This document shows, piece after piece, positions 1 through 9,948 of a DNA stretch of 64,000 bases (positions are counted from its first letter, which is position 1; each line of letters starts with the position of its first letter). The position numbers and the translations under genes were made by a program. The stretch is from assembly GCA_905221605.1 (NCBI GenBank), contig CAJNDS010002804.1:208646-272645 (forward strand). The letters run 5' to 3'. The stretch is from Symbiodinium natans (Eukaryota > Sar > Dinophyceae > Suessiales > Symbiodiniaceae). The notes beneath the pieces are model-generated. The model was given only the letters and a program-made list of their open reading frames with translations, was not told where the DNA came from and made no database searches.

Positions 1-1
1 C

Positions 2-3000
2 CCAGGTTATGCAGGGCGGTCGGAGTTGCCGGATAACCTCAAGGCGCTCTTCCGGCCATGTGCCATGATGGTCCCGGACTATGCCCTGATCGGCGAGATT
101 GTTCTGTATTCCAATGGCTTTGAGGATGCTAAGAACCTGGCCAGAAAGGCCGTGGGCAGTCTGCGGCTGAGCTCCGAGCAGCTTTCGTCGCAAGAGCACT
201 ACGACTTCGGCATGCGGGCGCTCAAGTCGATACTTGTGAGGGCTGGCGCTCTCCGCCGCCAGTATGGTTCCAGCCGCCCGGAGCAGGTCCTGGCGTTGTC
301 TGCGTTGAACGATGTCAACTTGCCAAAGTTCACCCGCAATGACATCCCCCTCTTCCTGGGCATTACCGGAGACCTTTTTCCAGAAGTGGAGCTTCCACCA
401 TCTGACTATGGCGTGCTGATCAATGAGCTTGAGGGCTCGGCACGTAGCCTTGTCCTGCAGCCAGTTGAGGGCTTCGTCAAGAAATGCATTCAGCTCTGGG
501 AAACCATCATGGTGCGTCATGGCTTGATGCTGGTGGGGCAGACAGTGTCTGGCAAAACGGAGGTGGAGAACGTCCTTGCTGCAGCTCTTGCCGCAGTGGC
601 TGATGGCGACAGCTACCTGCCAGTGCTCATTCACAAGATCAATCCAAAGTCGATAACGCAGGGGCAACTGTACGGCGAGAATGATGAAGCTACACACGAA
701 TGGACGGACGGCATTCTGGCCCTGACGGTTCGTCATGCTTCAGCCGCTGAGCAAAGCAAAAGGCAGTGGATTCTGCTTGATGGTCCCGTGGATGCGGTGT
801 GGATTGAGAACTTGAACACAGTCCTGGACGACAACAAGAAGCTGTGCTTAAACAGCGGTGAAATCATCAAACTGACTCCAGTCACCACGATGATGTTTGA
901 GGTCGAGGACTTGTCAGCTGCGTCTCCCGCCACGGTCTCGCGTTGTGGTATGGTCTTCTTGGAGCAGCAAGACATTGGCTGGCGCGTTCTCGTGACTTCC
1001 TGGTGTGAGAGATTGCCGGATCGCCTGAAAGACCAGGCGCCACTGTTGCAGGAGCTCATGGACTCGTCGCTGGATGCTGTCTTCGAGATGGTCTCCCGAA
1101 AGGTTGCGAAGCCCGTCCCAGTGAGTGTCAACTGGTTGGTGCTGAACCTTCTGAACTTGATGTCGGCACTCATCCAGGCAGAGTTGCCGCTGGATCCCAA
1201 CACAAAGGATCTGTCTGTGAAGGAGAAGGAGGCGAAACTGGAGGCGCTCTTCTGGTTGAGCCTGGTATGGAGCTTCGGCTGCGTCACGGACAGTGACGGG
1301 AGGAACGTGCTGGGGCCTTTCTTCCGAAAGCTGGTCTCAGGACAGACGCAGGGCATGAAGGAGGAGTTTGGGCTCCTCTGCGACGAGCCAGCCCTACGTT
1401 CGAGCGCGCAGGCACGTGGCGGGTCACCAAGCTTCCCTGAAGAGGGCAGTGTGTTTGACTACTTCCCGGTCGGGCCGAGCAACAAGTGGGAGCCTTGGAG
1501 CAAGAAGATCGGCACCTTTGAAATCCCCAAAGATGCGCAGGCCCATTCGCTCATCGTCCCCACATCCGATACGGTGAGAAATGCGTTCTTCCTCCAGATG
1601 CTAGTCAAAGCCGAATGTCACGTGCTTTTTGCAGGTCCGACCGGTACCGGGAAGACGGTGGTGATCCAGCAGCAGTTGCTCAAAGGGTTCGACCGAGAGA
1701 AGTACAACACTTTCGCCTTTGCTTTCAGCGCCCAGTCCAGCGCGAACCAGACTCAGGACGTGATCGATGGCAAACTGGACAAGAGGAAGAAGGGGTGCTA
1801 TGGCCCACCTTTTGGAAAGCGCTGCCTAGTTTTCGTGGACGATTTGAACATGCCTGCCAAGGAGAAGTATGGTGCCCAACCGCCAATCGAGCTACTGAGG
1901 CAGTGGATGGATACCAGTGGCTGGTATGAGAGGAAGACGTGTGAGTACCGGCAGTTGGTGGATCTGAACTTCATCGCTGCCCTGACGCCCAGCGCTGGTC
2001 GACCCCAGATCACTGGGCGCTACATGAGGCACTACAATTACTTCTACGTGCTTCCCTTCGAGGGTGAGAGTCTTCATCGGATCTTTCAAACAGTGCTTCA
2101 ATGGTATTTGGCCAAGTTCCCTAGCCAGGTGGGTGCCCTCAGTGGGAATGTTGTCCGGGCCACTGTTGACGTGTACCACTCAATCTCGGCCAACATGCTC
2201 CCGACTCCTGCCAAGTCGCACTACACCTTCAATTTGAGGGATCTGGCCAAGGTGAACCAAGGCATTTGCCTCTGCAGCAAAGAGTCGCTCCCTACTCCGG
2301 ACGACTTCATCAGATGCTGGGTGCATGAATGCCAGCGCGTCTTCCAGGACCGGCTCGTCAATGAGGAGGACAACGCATGGTTCAATGAGCTCTTGCAGGA
2401 GAAGCTTCAGGAGCACTTCAAGAAGCAGTGGAAGGCCGTCGTCAAGCAGGAGCCGCTGATTTTCATCGACTTCGCCGACAGCAAGGCGCCCTACTACCAG
2501 CAGGTCGCCGACTACGAGCAGCTTGATGATGTGTTGAAGAATAGGCTCATGGACTACAACTCCATGGCAAAGCGTAGCATGGAGCTTGTGCTCTTCATGG
2601 CCGCTGCCCAGCACATCTGTCGCATTGTGCGCGTGCTGAAGACTCCACTCGGAAATGCGCTGCTTGTCGGTGTTGGAGGTAGTGGTCGAAAGAGCCTGGC
2701 GTCCTTAGCCACCTTTGTGGCCGAGTACGAGCAGTTCTCAATCGAAATCACCAAAAACTACAGCGTCTCTGACTGGCATGATGATGTGAAACGTTTGTTG
2801 ATGATGGTCGGAGGCTCCACACAAGTAACCTTTCTGCTTGCGGACACCCAGATTCCAAAGGAATCCTTCCTAGAAGACACATCCAGCCTGTTGAACAACG
2901 GTGAGGTTCCGAACCTCTTCAATGCCGAAGACAAGACGCAGATTCTTGAGGTGTCGACTTCGGCAGCCCAGGCCGCTGGGTGCAGTGACCCCGCAGAGGT

Positions 3001-6000
3001 TTTTGCCTTCTTTACGGAACAGTGCCGAAAGAACCTTCATCTTGTTCTGGCGCTGTCGCCCATCGGCGAGGCGTTTCGCCGACGCGTGCGGATGTTCCCA
3101 GCCATCGTCAACTGCTGCACTATCGACTGGTTCATGGAGTGGCCAGAAGAAGCTCTTCGTGGGGTGGCCACCCATTTCTTGCAGAAGGTGGAGCTGGCAA
3201 AGGATGTGTTCACTGGAGTGGTGGAGATCTGTGTCCGGATGCAAGAGTCTGTCTTCGAGCTCACGGACAGATTCCGGCGCGAGGTGCAGCGCCACTACTA
3301 TGTAACGCCAACATCATACCTGGAGCTTATCAACTCCTTCAAGGGAGTCCTGGCTAGCAAGCGGGAGGATGTGTCCGGTGCGAAGCGACGCTACGATGAT
3401 GGCCTTGAGAAAGTGGTGTCCACTGAGGAGCAGGTGAAGACGATGTCGATCCAGCTGGAAGAGCTTCGACCCGTTCTCAAGCAGACATCTGCAGAGACAG
3501 CTGACCTCATGACCGTGATCGAGCACAAGCAGGAAGAGGCCTCGGCAACGCAGGCAGTGGTGGCGAAAGAAGAGGAGGCCGCATCCCAGCAGGCAGAGGC
3601 CTCACGCACCATGAAAGAGGAGTGCCAGGCCGACTTGGACAAGGCGCTGCCGGCCTTGAACGCCGCGCTGGATGCGCTGAAGAGCCTCAAGAAAGGTGAC
3701 ATCGTGGAGGTGAAGAACATGAAGTCCCCTCCGGAGGGAGTCATCACCGTGTCGAAGGCCTTGTGCTGGATGTTCGATGTGAAGCCCAAGAAGGTCACTG
3801 CAGAGGATGGCCGGACGAAGATTGATGACTACTGGGAGCCGTCGAAGAAGAGCCTCTGGGGTGACTCCAAGATGTTGGACCGGCTCTTGGGATATGACAA
3901 GGACCACATCCCGGTAGAGGTCATCGAGAAGCTGAAGCCTCTGGAGGATGATCCCGAGTTTGATCCCGAGGTTATCAAGAAGGCCTCCACGGCGGCCATG
4001 GGCATTTGCAAGTGGGTCCGTGCCATGATTGTATATGACGGCGTAGCGAAAGTTGTCGGGCCCAAGAAGGCGGCGCTTGCGCAGGCGGAGTCTGAGCTGG
4101 CCAAGGTCATGGGTGTTCTGAATGAGAAGAAGGCGGAGTTGAAAGCTGTGCAGGACAACGTGGCCACGCTCTTGGCAGATTTCGAGTCTGCTCGGAAGAA
4201 GAAAGATGACCTGGCCGTGCAGGTGGATGATTGCAGCAAGCGCCTTGTGCGAGCAGAGAAGTTGATCAGCGGCCTTGGAGGTGAGAAGACACGCTGGATC
4301 GAGTCATCTAAGCGGCTTGGGGAGCAGTACACCAACCTCACCGGAGATGTTCTCATCGGCTCCGGGATCCTGGCTTACCTCGGAACTTTCACTGGCCGGT
4401 ATCGTGTAGACACGGTGAAGAGCTGGGTGCAGCTCATGAAGGAGAACCAGCTCCCCTCGGCACAGGAGTTCTCTCTTCGCACCGTCCTTGGGGACGAGGT
4501 CCAGATCCGCCAGTGGGTCATTGACAGGCTTCCGAACGATCAGGTGTCTGTGGAAAATGCCATCATCATACAGAGGTCCCGTCGCTGGCCGCTCATGATC
4601 GACCCCCAGCTGCAGGCGAACCAATGGGTACGGAAGACCTACGCAGGACGTGGCGAGCAGCTCCGAATTCTTCGCCTGACGCAGAGCTATGCCCGCGAGC
4701 TCGAAGGTGCCATCACCTACGGGAAGCCGACGCTGCTAGAGAATGTCTTGGAGCAGCTGGATCCACTCCTGGAGCCACTCTTGCAGAAGGCCATCTTCAA
4801 AGCTGGGAGTGTGATGATGATTCGGCTGGGCGACTCGCAGTGTGAGTACAACAAGGACTTCCGGTTCTTTATAACGACAAAGCTCCCCAATCCGCACTAC
4901 TCGCCAGAGGTGTGCGTGCAGGTTACGCTGCTGAACTTCATGGCGACCCCTGACGGATTGCAGGATCAGATGCTCGGCATTCTGGTTGCAAAAGAGGAGC
5001 CCGAAGTGGAGCGCAAGCGACAAAATCTCATTGTTGAAAGTGCTCAGAGCAAGGCACAGCTCAAGGAGATTGAGGACCGCATCTTGCAACTCCTGTCAGA
5101 GTCCAAGGGCAACATTCTTGATGACGAGGAGTTGATCAACACACTGGCTACATCGAAGACGGCTTCCCTTCGCATCGAGGAGCGCGTGGCCGAGCAGGAG
5201 AAAACCCAGGCACAAGTGCAGGAGACGAGGGCGACGTATGTCCCTGTTGCGGTCCGCGCAAGTGCACTTTTCTTCGTGATTGCGGACCTTTGCAATGTGG
5301 AGCCGATGTACCAGTACAGCCTGGAATGGTTCTACGCCATCTATGAACAAGCCATTGCTGCGGCAGAGAGGTTCGAGCGGAACATCCAGAAGCGCCTGAC
5401 GGCACTTCAGTCCAAGTTCCTGGAGATGCTTTTCGAGCAAACGTGCCACTCACTTTTCGAGAAGGATAAGCTCATGCTCTCGCTGCTGCTTGCATTCAAA
5501 TCCATGGAGGTCGATGATGACATCAACCTTGAAGAGAAGCGGCTGCTGCTCATGGCTCTTGGTGGTGGGAGTCCCCATCTTCCAAAGCCGGCTGAGGAGT
5601 GGCTAACGGAGAAGATGTGGAGCAGGATCTGCGTTTTGGACAAGGTGGGCAAGGGGCCTTGGTACAAGTTTGCCACTTCCTTCCAGGACAACATCGAGAA
5701 GTGGAAGGCGCTCTTCGACTCCGATAATCCTGTGGCCTACCACTGGCCTGGCAAGGAGCAGATGTCCGCGCTACAGCGGGCTCTCGTGCTGCTGGCTGTG
5801 CGCACAGATTGCACCATCGCCGGCCTTCAAGAGATCATCTCCAGCAACCTGGGCAAGAATTTCTTGGAGCCGCCGGGCTTCAACCTCGAAAAGTCCTTCC
5901 ACACCAGCAACGCCTGCAAGCCCCTGATCTTCGTGCTGTCCTCAGGAGCCGATCCCATGGTCGAAGTAATCCGCCTGGCGCAGAAGGTGGGCATGAATGA

Positions 6001-7732
6001 GCGATACACGACGGTCTCTTTGGGACAAGGCCAGGGTCCGAAGGCTGGGCGGGCCATCACCGATGGCACTGAAGGAGGGCTCTGGGTGATTTTGCAGAAT
6101 TGCCATCTTGCACCATCCTGGATGCCCACCTTGGAGGTGATGGTTGAGGAGCTGAACCCAGACAAGGTAAACGATCAGTTCCGCCTGTGGCTGACATCAA
6201 TGCCATCGTCGGAGTTCCCCATTTCCGTCTTGCAAAACGGCATGAAGATGACCATTGAACCGCCGAAAGGTTTGAAGTCAAACTTGCTGCGGGCATTCTC
6301 ATCCATCGATCCGGATTGGTTTGCCGAAGCCTGCACCAAGAGCACCGAGTGCAAGCAAACCTTCAGGAAGATGCTTTTCGGGCTTTGCTTCTTTCACGCG
6401 CTCATTCAGGAGCGTTGCACCTACGGACCTCTGGGCTGGAACATCCCATACCAGTTCTCAGAACCCGATCGGCAAATCTGCATGATGCAGCTCAGGATGT
6501 TCTTAGAGGAGAATGATTCTGTTCCCTATGCGGCACTCCGATACACTGCCGCAGAGGCAAATTATGGCGGCCGCGTCACTGATGTTCATGACCGCCGCTG
6601 CATCAACTTCCTCCTCACAGACTTCTACTGCCCCGAGATCCTGAAGGAGGAGTACAAGTTCTCCCCAAGTGGCGTCTACTATGCCCCGGCCTACTCGGCA
6701 AGCCTGGAGCCGTACATCGAGTACATCCGCAGCCTGCCCATTAACCAAATGCCAGAGGCCTTCGGGCTGCATGCCAATGCAAACCTGGTTGCGGCCATCA
6801 GTGAGGCCATGCGCCTTTTGGGCACGGCCGCGGCCCTTCAGCCAAGGACGGGAGGAGGCGGTGGGGGCGGCTCTTCGCAGGATGACGTGGTCATGGAGGC
6901 TGCGACAAAGTACCTCGAAGAGGTGCAGCCACCTTTCGACACAGAGGCGAGCAATGCAAAGTACCCTGTAGACTACAATGAGTCAATGAATACTGTTCTC
7001 AACCAAGAGCTGCTGCGCTTCAACAAGCTCATCTCGAAGGTTCGAAGTACTTTGACGGATGTGAAGAAGGCTGTGAAGGGTTTGGTGGTTATGAGCGCCG
7101 AGCTTGAGATGCTTGCGGATGGGATCCTCACGGATCACACTCCCTCGGTTTGGATTGAAGTGTCCTATCCGTCTCTGAAGCCCTTGGTGTCATACGTAGC
7201 AGACCTATGTGCCAGAATCGACTTCTTCCAGAAGTGGATTGATGAGGGCGTTCCGGAAGCATTCTGGCTCTCAGGCTTCTACTTCACCCAGTCGTTTCTG
7301 ACGGGCCAGCTGCAGAATTATGCCAGAACACTGAAGCTGCCCATCGATACATTGATCTGGAACTTCAAAGTGCTAAAGCAGGCAGCGGAGCACAGCCGAC
7401 CTGCTACAGGCTGCTTGGCCTATGGCCTCTTCATGGATGGTGCTCGTTGGGATGACAATGACGGAGTGATGGCGGAGAGTCTTCCGAAGGTGTTGTTCAG
7501 CGCGCTGCCGACACTTCACCTGACACCATGTGAGGTTTCGAAGGACCCCACCGACCGCCGAACAGTCTATCCATCGCCGCTGTACAAGACGTCTGGCCGC
7601 AAAGGCACACTCACCACCACCGGCCACAGTACCAACTTCGTGATGACCCTGCTTCTCCCGATAACGAAGCAACACACCGAAAAGTATTGGGCGAAGCGTG
7701 GGGTTGCCTGCCTTCTGCAGCTGGACGACTGA
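2..7732 (+). CDS. Dynein heavy chain, 5'-truncated by window edge
   Basis: Motor subunit of a cytoskeletal dynein, probably axonemal; hydrolyses ATP to move along microtubules. The frame is open to the left edge and already lies in AAA1 (PGYAGRSELPDNLKALFRP, nt 2-58), so the tail, linker and AAA1 P-loop are outside. The visible ~2,576 codons carry the AAA2 P-loop (GQTVSGKT, about nt 537), the AAA3 P-loop (GPTGTGKT, about nt 1635) and the AAA4 P-loop (GVGGSGRKS, about nt 2670). They continue with the stalk coiled coils around the microtubule-binding tip (about nt 3360-4330), AAA5-6, and the C-terminal domain with YKTSGRKGTLTTTGHSTNFV and RGVACLLQLD. Remaining length fits a 4,000-4,600-residue heavy chain. 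Odd points: no intron in 7.7 kb, and a poly-Gly insertion (nt ~6851-6872) in the C-terminal region. Axonemal class is inference. Confidence 0.97.
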   Translation, partial: PGYAGRSELPDNLKALFRPCAMMVPDYALIGEIVLYSNGFEDAKNLARKAVGSLRLSSEQLSSQEHYDFGMRALKSILVRAGALRRQYGSSRPEQVLALSALNDVNLPKFTRNDIPLFLGITGDLFPEVELPPSDYGVLINELEGSARSLVLQPVEGFVKKCIQLWETIMVRHGLMLVGQTVSGKTEVENVLAAALAAVADGDSYLPVLIHKINPKSITQGQLYGENDEATHEWTDGILALTVRHASAAEQSKRQWILLDGPVDAVWIENLNTVLDDNKKLCLNSGEIIKLTPVTTMMFEVEDLSAASPATVSRCGMVFLEQQDIGWRVLVTSWCERLPDRLKDQAPLLQELMDSSLDAVFEMVSRKVAKPVPVSVNWLVLNLLNLMSALIQAELPLDPNTKDLSVKEKEAKLEALFWLSLVWSFGCVTDSDGRNVLGPFFRKLVSGQTQGMKEEFGLLCDEPALRSSAQARGGSPSFPEEGSVFDYFPVGPSNKWEPWSKKIGTFEIPKDAQAHSLIVPTSDTVRNAFFLQMLVKAECHVLFAGPTGTGKTVVIQQQLLKGFDREKYNTFAFAFSAQSSANQTQDVIDGKLDKRKKGCYGPPFGKRCLVFVDDLNMPAKEKYGAQPPIELLRQWMDTSGWYERKTCEYRQLVDLNFIAALTPSAGRPQITGRYMRHYNYFYVLPFEGESLHRIFQTVLQWYLAKFPSQVGALSGNVVRATVDVYHSISANMLPTPAKSHYTFNLRDLAKVNQGICLCSKESLPTPDDFIRCWVHECQRVFQDRLVNEEDNAWFNELLQEKLQEHFKKQWKAVVKQEPLIFIDFADSKAPYYQQVADYEQLDDVLKNRLMDYNSMAKRSMELVLFMAAAQHICRIVRVLKTPLGNALLVGVGGSGRKSLASLATFVAEYEQFSIEITKNYSVSDWHDDVKRLLMMVGGSTQVTFLLADTQIPKESFLEDTSSLLNNGEVPNLFNAEDKTQILEVSTSAAQAAGCSDPAEVFAFFTEQCRKNLHLVLALSPIGEAFRRRVRMFPAIVNCCTIDWFMEWPEEALRGVATHFLQKVELAKDVFTGVVEICVRMQESVFELTDRFRREVQRHYYVTPTSYLELINSFKGVLASKREDVSGAKRRYDDGLEKVVSTEEQVKTMSIQLEELRPVLKQTSAETADLMTVIEHKQEEASATQAVVAKEEEAASQQAEASRTMKEECQADLDKALPALNAALDALKSLKKGDIVEVKNMKSPPEGVITVSKALCWMFDVKPKKVTAEDGRTKIDDYWEPSKKSLWGDSKMLDRLLGYDKDHIPVEVIEKLKPLEDDPEFDPEVIKKASTAAMGICKWVRAMIVYDGVAKVVGPKKAALAQAESELAKVMGVLNEKKAELKAVQDNVATLLADFESARKKKDDLAVQVDDCSKRLVRAEKLISGLGGEKTRWIESSKRLGEQYTNLTGDVLIGSGILAYLGTFTGRYRVDTVKSWVQLMKENQLPSAQEFSLRTVLGDEVQIRQWVIDRLPNDQVSVENAIIIQRSRRWPLMIDPQLQANQWVRKTYAGRGEQLRILRLTQSYARELEGAITYGKPTLLENVLEQLDPLLEPLLQKAIFKAGSVMMIRLGDSQCEYNKDFRFFITTKLPNPHYSPEVCVQVTLLNFMATPDGLQDQMLGILVAKEEPEVERKRQNLIVESAQSKAQLKEIEDRILQLLSESKGNILDDEELINTLATSKTASLRIEERVAEQEKTQAQVQETRATYVPVAVRASALFFVIADLCNVEPMYQYSLEWFYAIYEQAIAAAERFERNIQKRLTALQSKFLEMLFEQTCHSLFEKDKLMLSLLLAFKSMEVDDDINLEEKRLLLMALGGGSPHLPKPAEEWLTEKMWSRICVLDKVGKGPWYKFATSFQDNIEKWKALFDSDNPVAYHWPGKEQMSALQRALVLLAVRTDCTIAGLQEIISSNLGKNFLEPPGFNLEKSFHTSNACKPLIFVLSSGADPMVEVIRLAQKVGMNERYTTVSLGQGQGPKAGRAITDGTEGGLWVILQNCHLAPSWMPTLEVMVEELNPDKVNDQFRLWLTSMPSSEFPISVLQNGMKMTIEPPKGLKSNLLRAFSSIDPDWFAEACTKSTECKQTFRKMLFGLCFFHALIQERCTYGPLGWNIPYQFSEPDRQICMMQLRMFLEENDSVPYAALRYTAAEANYGGRVTDVHDRRCINFLLTDFYCPEILKEEYKFSPSGVYYAPAYSASLEPYIEYIRSLPINQMPEAFGLHANANLVAAISEAMRLLGTAAALQPRTGGGGGGGSSQDDVVMEAATKYLEEVQPPFDTEASNAKYPVDYNESMNTVLNQELLRFNKLISKVRSTLTDVKKAVKGLVVMSAELEMLADGILTDHTPSVWIEVSYPSLKPLVSYVADLCARIDFFQKWIDEGVPEAFWLSGFYFTQSFLTGQLQNYARTLKLPIDTLIWNFKVLKQAAEHSRPATGCLAYGLFMDGARWDDNDGVMAESLPKVLFSALPTLHLTPCEVSKDPTDRRTVYPSPLYKTSGRKGTLTTTGHSTNFVMTLLLPITKQHTEKYWAKRGVACLLQLDD

Positions 7733-8715
7733 GAAGAGATCAACCAAAAGACCCATGATGGGTGATTGCATGGATCACCCCTTGCATCGGTCACCCATTG
7801 CGTCTCACCCCAGCACGGGAATCGAGTTGGCCTTTGCGCGGTGAACGGCTGCACTAAGACCACTTGCTCCAAGGTGGTGGTGTTTGGGTTTAGGGTTTTA
7901 GACTTATCCAGATACCTTGCTTTCAGGAGGCGGTTCCCGCATGTCAAACATGTCGTTTAATGGAAATCTTGCGCATCTCACTGAGTCGTCGGGCCGTGCT
8001 TATTTATGCCCCAAATAAGCTCTCGTAGCTTTGCTCGGATGGATGGGCTCGGCACTTGGTGAGATTGTTGCCATGAGGCTTTTCCAAGAGCGCATAAAGT
8101 CCATCGCCTAGTCCTGGTTAGTGAGAAGGATGTGCCTTACATCTCGTGTTGTGCAGCTCTGTGCTTAGCTGTTTTGTCACAGCAAGGAATGTGAGGATGA
8201 CTCTCTGCAGGCACGAGTGTATGTCGCGCGCTAACGAGACAACGGCGACAAAAACTGTCGCCAGCAACCTAGCTAGCGCTTTTTAAGCGGAGCAAAACTG
8301 GTGAACCATCACCACGCATAGATCCATGCTTCGTGTGGAAAAAGGAAATCTTCGTTCCGTACTGCAAGCTCCTTGGTTAGATTGCGCATTGCACAGGACA
8401 TCCCAGGATTGTTACTGTCGCTTGTGATTTGTTCTTAGATGTTTGTCGTCAGTTGTCGCTCGATTCGTGTCCGCACGCCGCCTGCTTCACATCTCCAACG
8501 CTCTGTCCACTACACTCGTACAGGGGGGGGGATTTCGTAATTGGACGATTGGACACATGCTTTTGTGGCGAGAATCACTAGTGCTACTTCATGGGCGCAA
8601 CTCAGATCTCTTCCAAACCCTCGTCCAACACCCAACTCTTTTTGGTCACCGCGAGAAGAACCAAATAGGATCGCTGCACTGCAGGGTCGCAGAGCTCTCA
8701 GGGAAGCTTTTGCAG
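7733..8715. other. Dynein 3' flank, no gene seen
   Basis: No recognisable coding sequence on either strand. It contains one telomere-like word (GGGTTTAGGG at about 7887), a perfect 7-bp stem with 5-nt loop (GGCGACA/TGTCGCC, 8244-8262) about 510 bp past the dynein stop, and a run of G at 8523. The adenylate kinase downstream would be expected to have its P-loop exon here. I searched all three + frames for GxxGxGK and found none. Confidence 0.6.
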
Positions 8716-9948
8716 ACCAGACACTACGTCGAGAGCATGTTACGCGAAGCATCGCACTGAGCTTCGCAAGGGCGTTTAGCGGAGCTGCAGGGCTTTCAGG
8801 GTGATGTAGGGCCCTTGCTGCTAAAGCCACTGCCACTACTGCCACTGCCACTGCTTCCGCTCTCAATCTTGTGCAGGTCCGTCTGGGCACGCCGTGCGGC
8901 CTCCAGGCACAAATTGCTGCTCGTCACCTTGATCCGGCTGGCCGGAGCGAGCGGCCAGAACGAGCGGCCAGGCCAAAGAATACATGCAAGCTGGGGCGCT
9001 TGTGCCGGACGACCTCATTGTGGACATGATAATGAACTCTGTGGCTTAGCTGTCAGTCTCTTCAAAGGGGTCGAACATGCATGTTTTCGAGCGGCAGAGG
9101 TCGACGAGATCCAAACAGAAAGGGTCCTACTCGATGGTTTTCCTCGAACGAGAGTCCAGGCAGCGTAGGGGATGCTGTCCAGCTTCCTTTGCTGCTGTGC
9201 TTGCATGGTGCGAGTCTGCCGAGGCAGAGGCCCTTGAGAAGCGCAAAAAGGTCGTGGAGCACCTGGTTTTTCATTGACACCTGTGGCTGGACTTGCCCCC
9301 CTTGCCGTGTTGCTTTTTTTTGAGGACCTTGTTCTCAATCTTGCGGTGCCAACCGAAGAGATAGCCAGGACCTCCAAGAGTAGCGAAAGCAGTCGAAGCG
9401 GAGGCCCCTCTTGAAGACTCTGGCTCTTGCTGCCCAAGGTCAAACGTATTACTAGCCGCTGGCACTTGCCTTAGCCCCTTCCACCAGGCAGCCTGCTTGC
9501 CCTCAGCGCATGACTGAGGTTACTTGCGCACTATGTCACATGTGTAGTGCTTCAGATTGCTTCAGAAGTTGCTTAAGACAATGATTGTTTGGCAAGCTGT
9601 GTTGCAATGGTCTGGAGCTTAAGGATCCATCCTGCATCTGGACGCACCTATGCGTATGACTACAATCCCCCAAAGGCCCATGACGGTTGTCCATTAGCTC
9701 ACCTAGATTCAGCATATCACCGCCTATTCCTAGAGTCCTAGAGGTTGAAGGACAAGACGATGTTACCGGCGAGCCACTCGTCCAGCGGGACGATGACAAG
9801 CCAGAGGCTGTTCGAGCCAGGCTTCAGGACTCCGATTTCTTGTCATCCTTTGACCCCTGTGTCGCTGTCCCCATCCGTGACATCGAGATGCCAGGACTAT
9901 GATCGCGAAACGTTGCCGCTACTGGAGTATTATGGCGTTCCACACTGA
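8716..9948 (+). CDS. Adenylate kinase, nine exons; P-loop exon not found
   Basis: Adenylate kinase (ATP + AMP to 2 ADP). I read exons 8877-8906, 8972-9040, 9100-9159, 9224-9265, ~9325-9375, 9439-9461, 9624-9675, 9744-9826 and 9895-9948, with a possible earlier one at 8716-8748 (YVESMLRE). They match the family in order: GTPCGLQ then [20 protein letters not shown] (AMP-binding region), [12 protein letters not shown] (the GFPRT signature), [19 protein letters not shown] joined to [17 protein letters not shown] (LID), [15 protein letters not shown], and [12 protein letters not shown] before TGA. Phases agree at nearly every junction, and a tryptophan codon is split TG/G across 9461/9624. Several donors are GC (8907, 9160, 9462, 9676) and one looks like GA (9827). 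The N-terminal GxxGxGKGT loop is not visible in the 980 bp between this gene and dynein, so the copy is 5'-truncated or its first exon is unrecognised. Confidence 0.85.
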
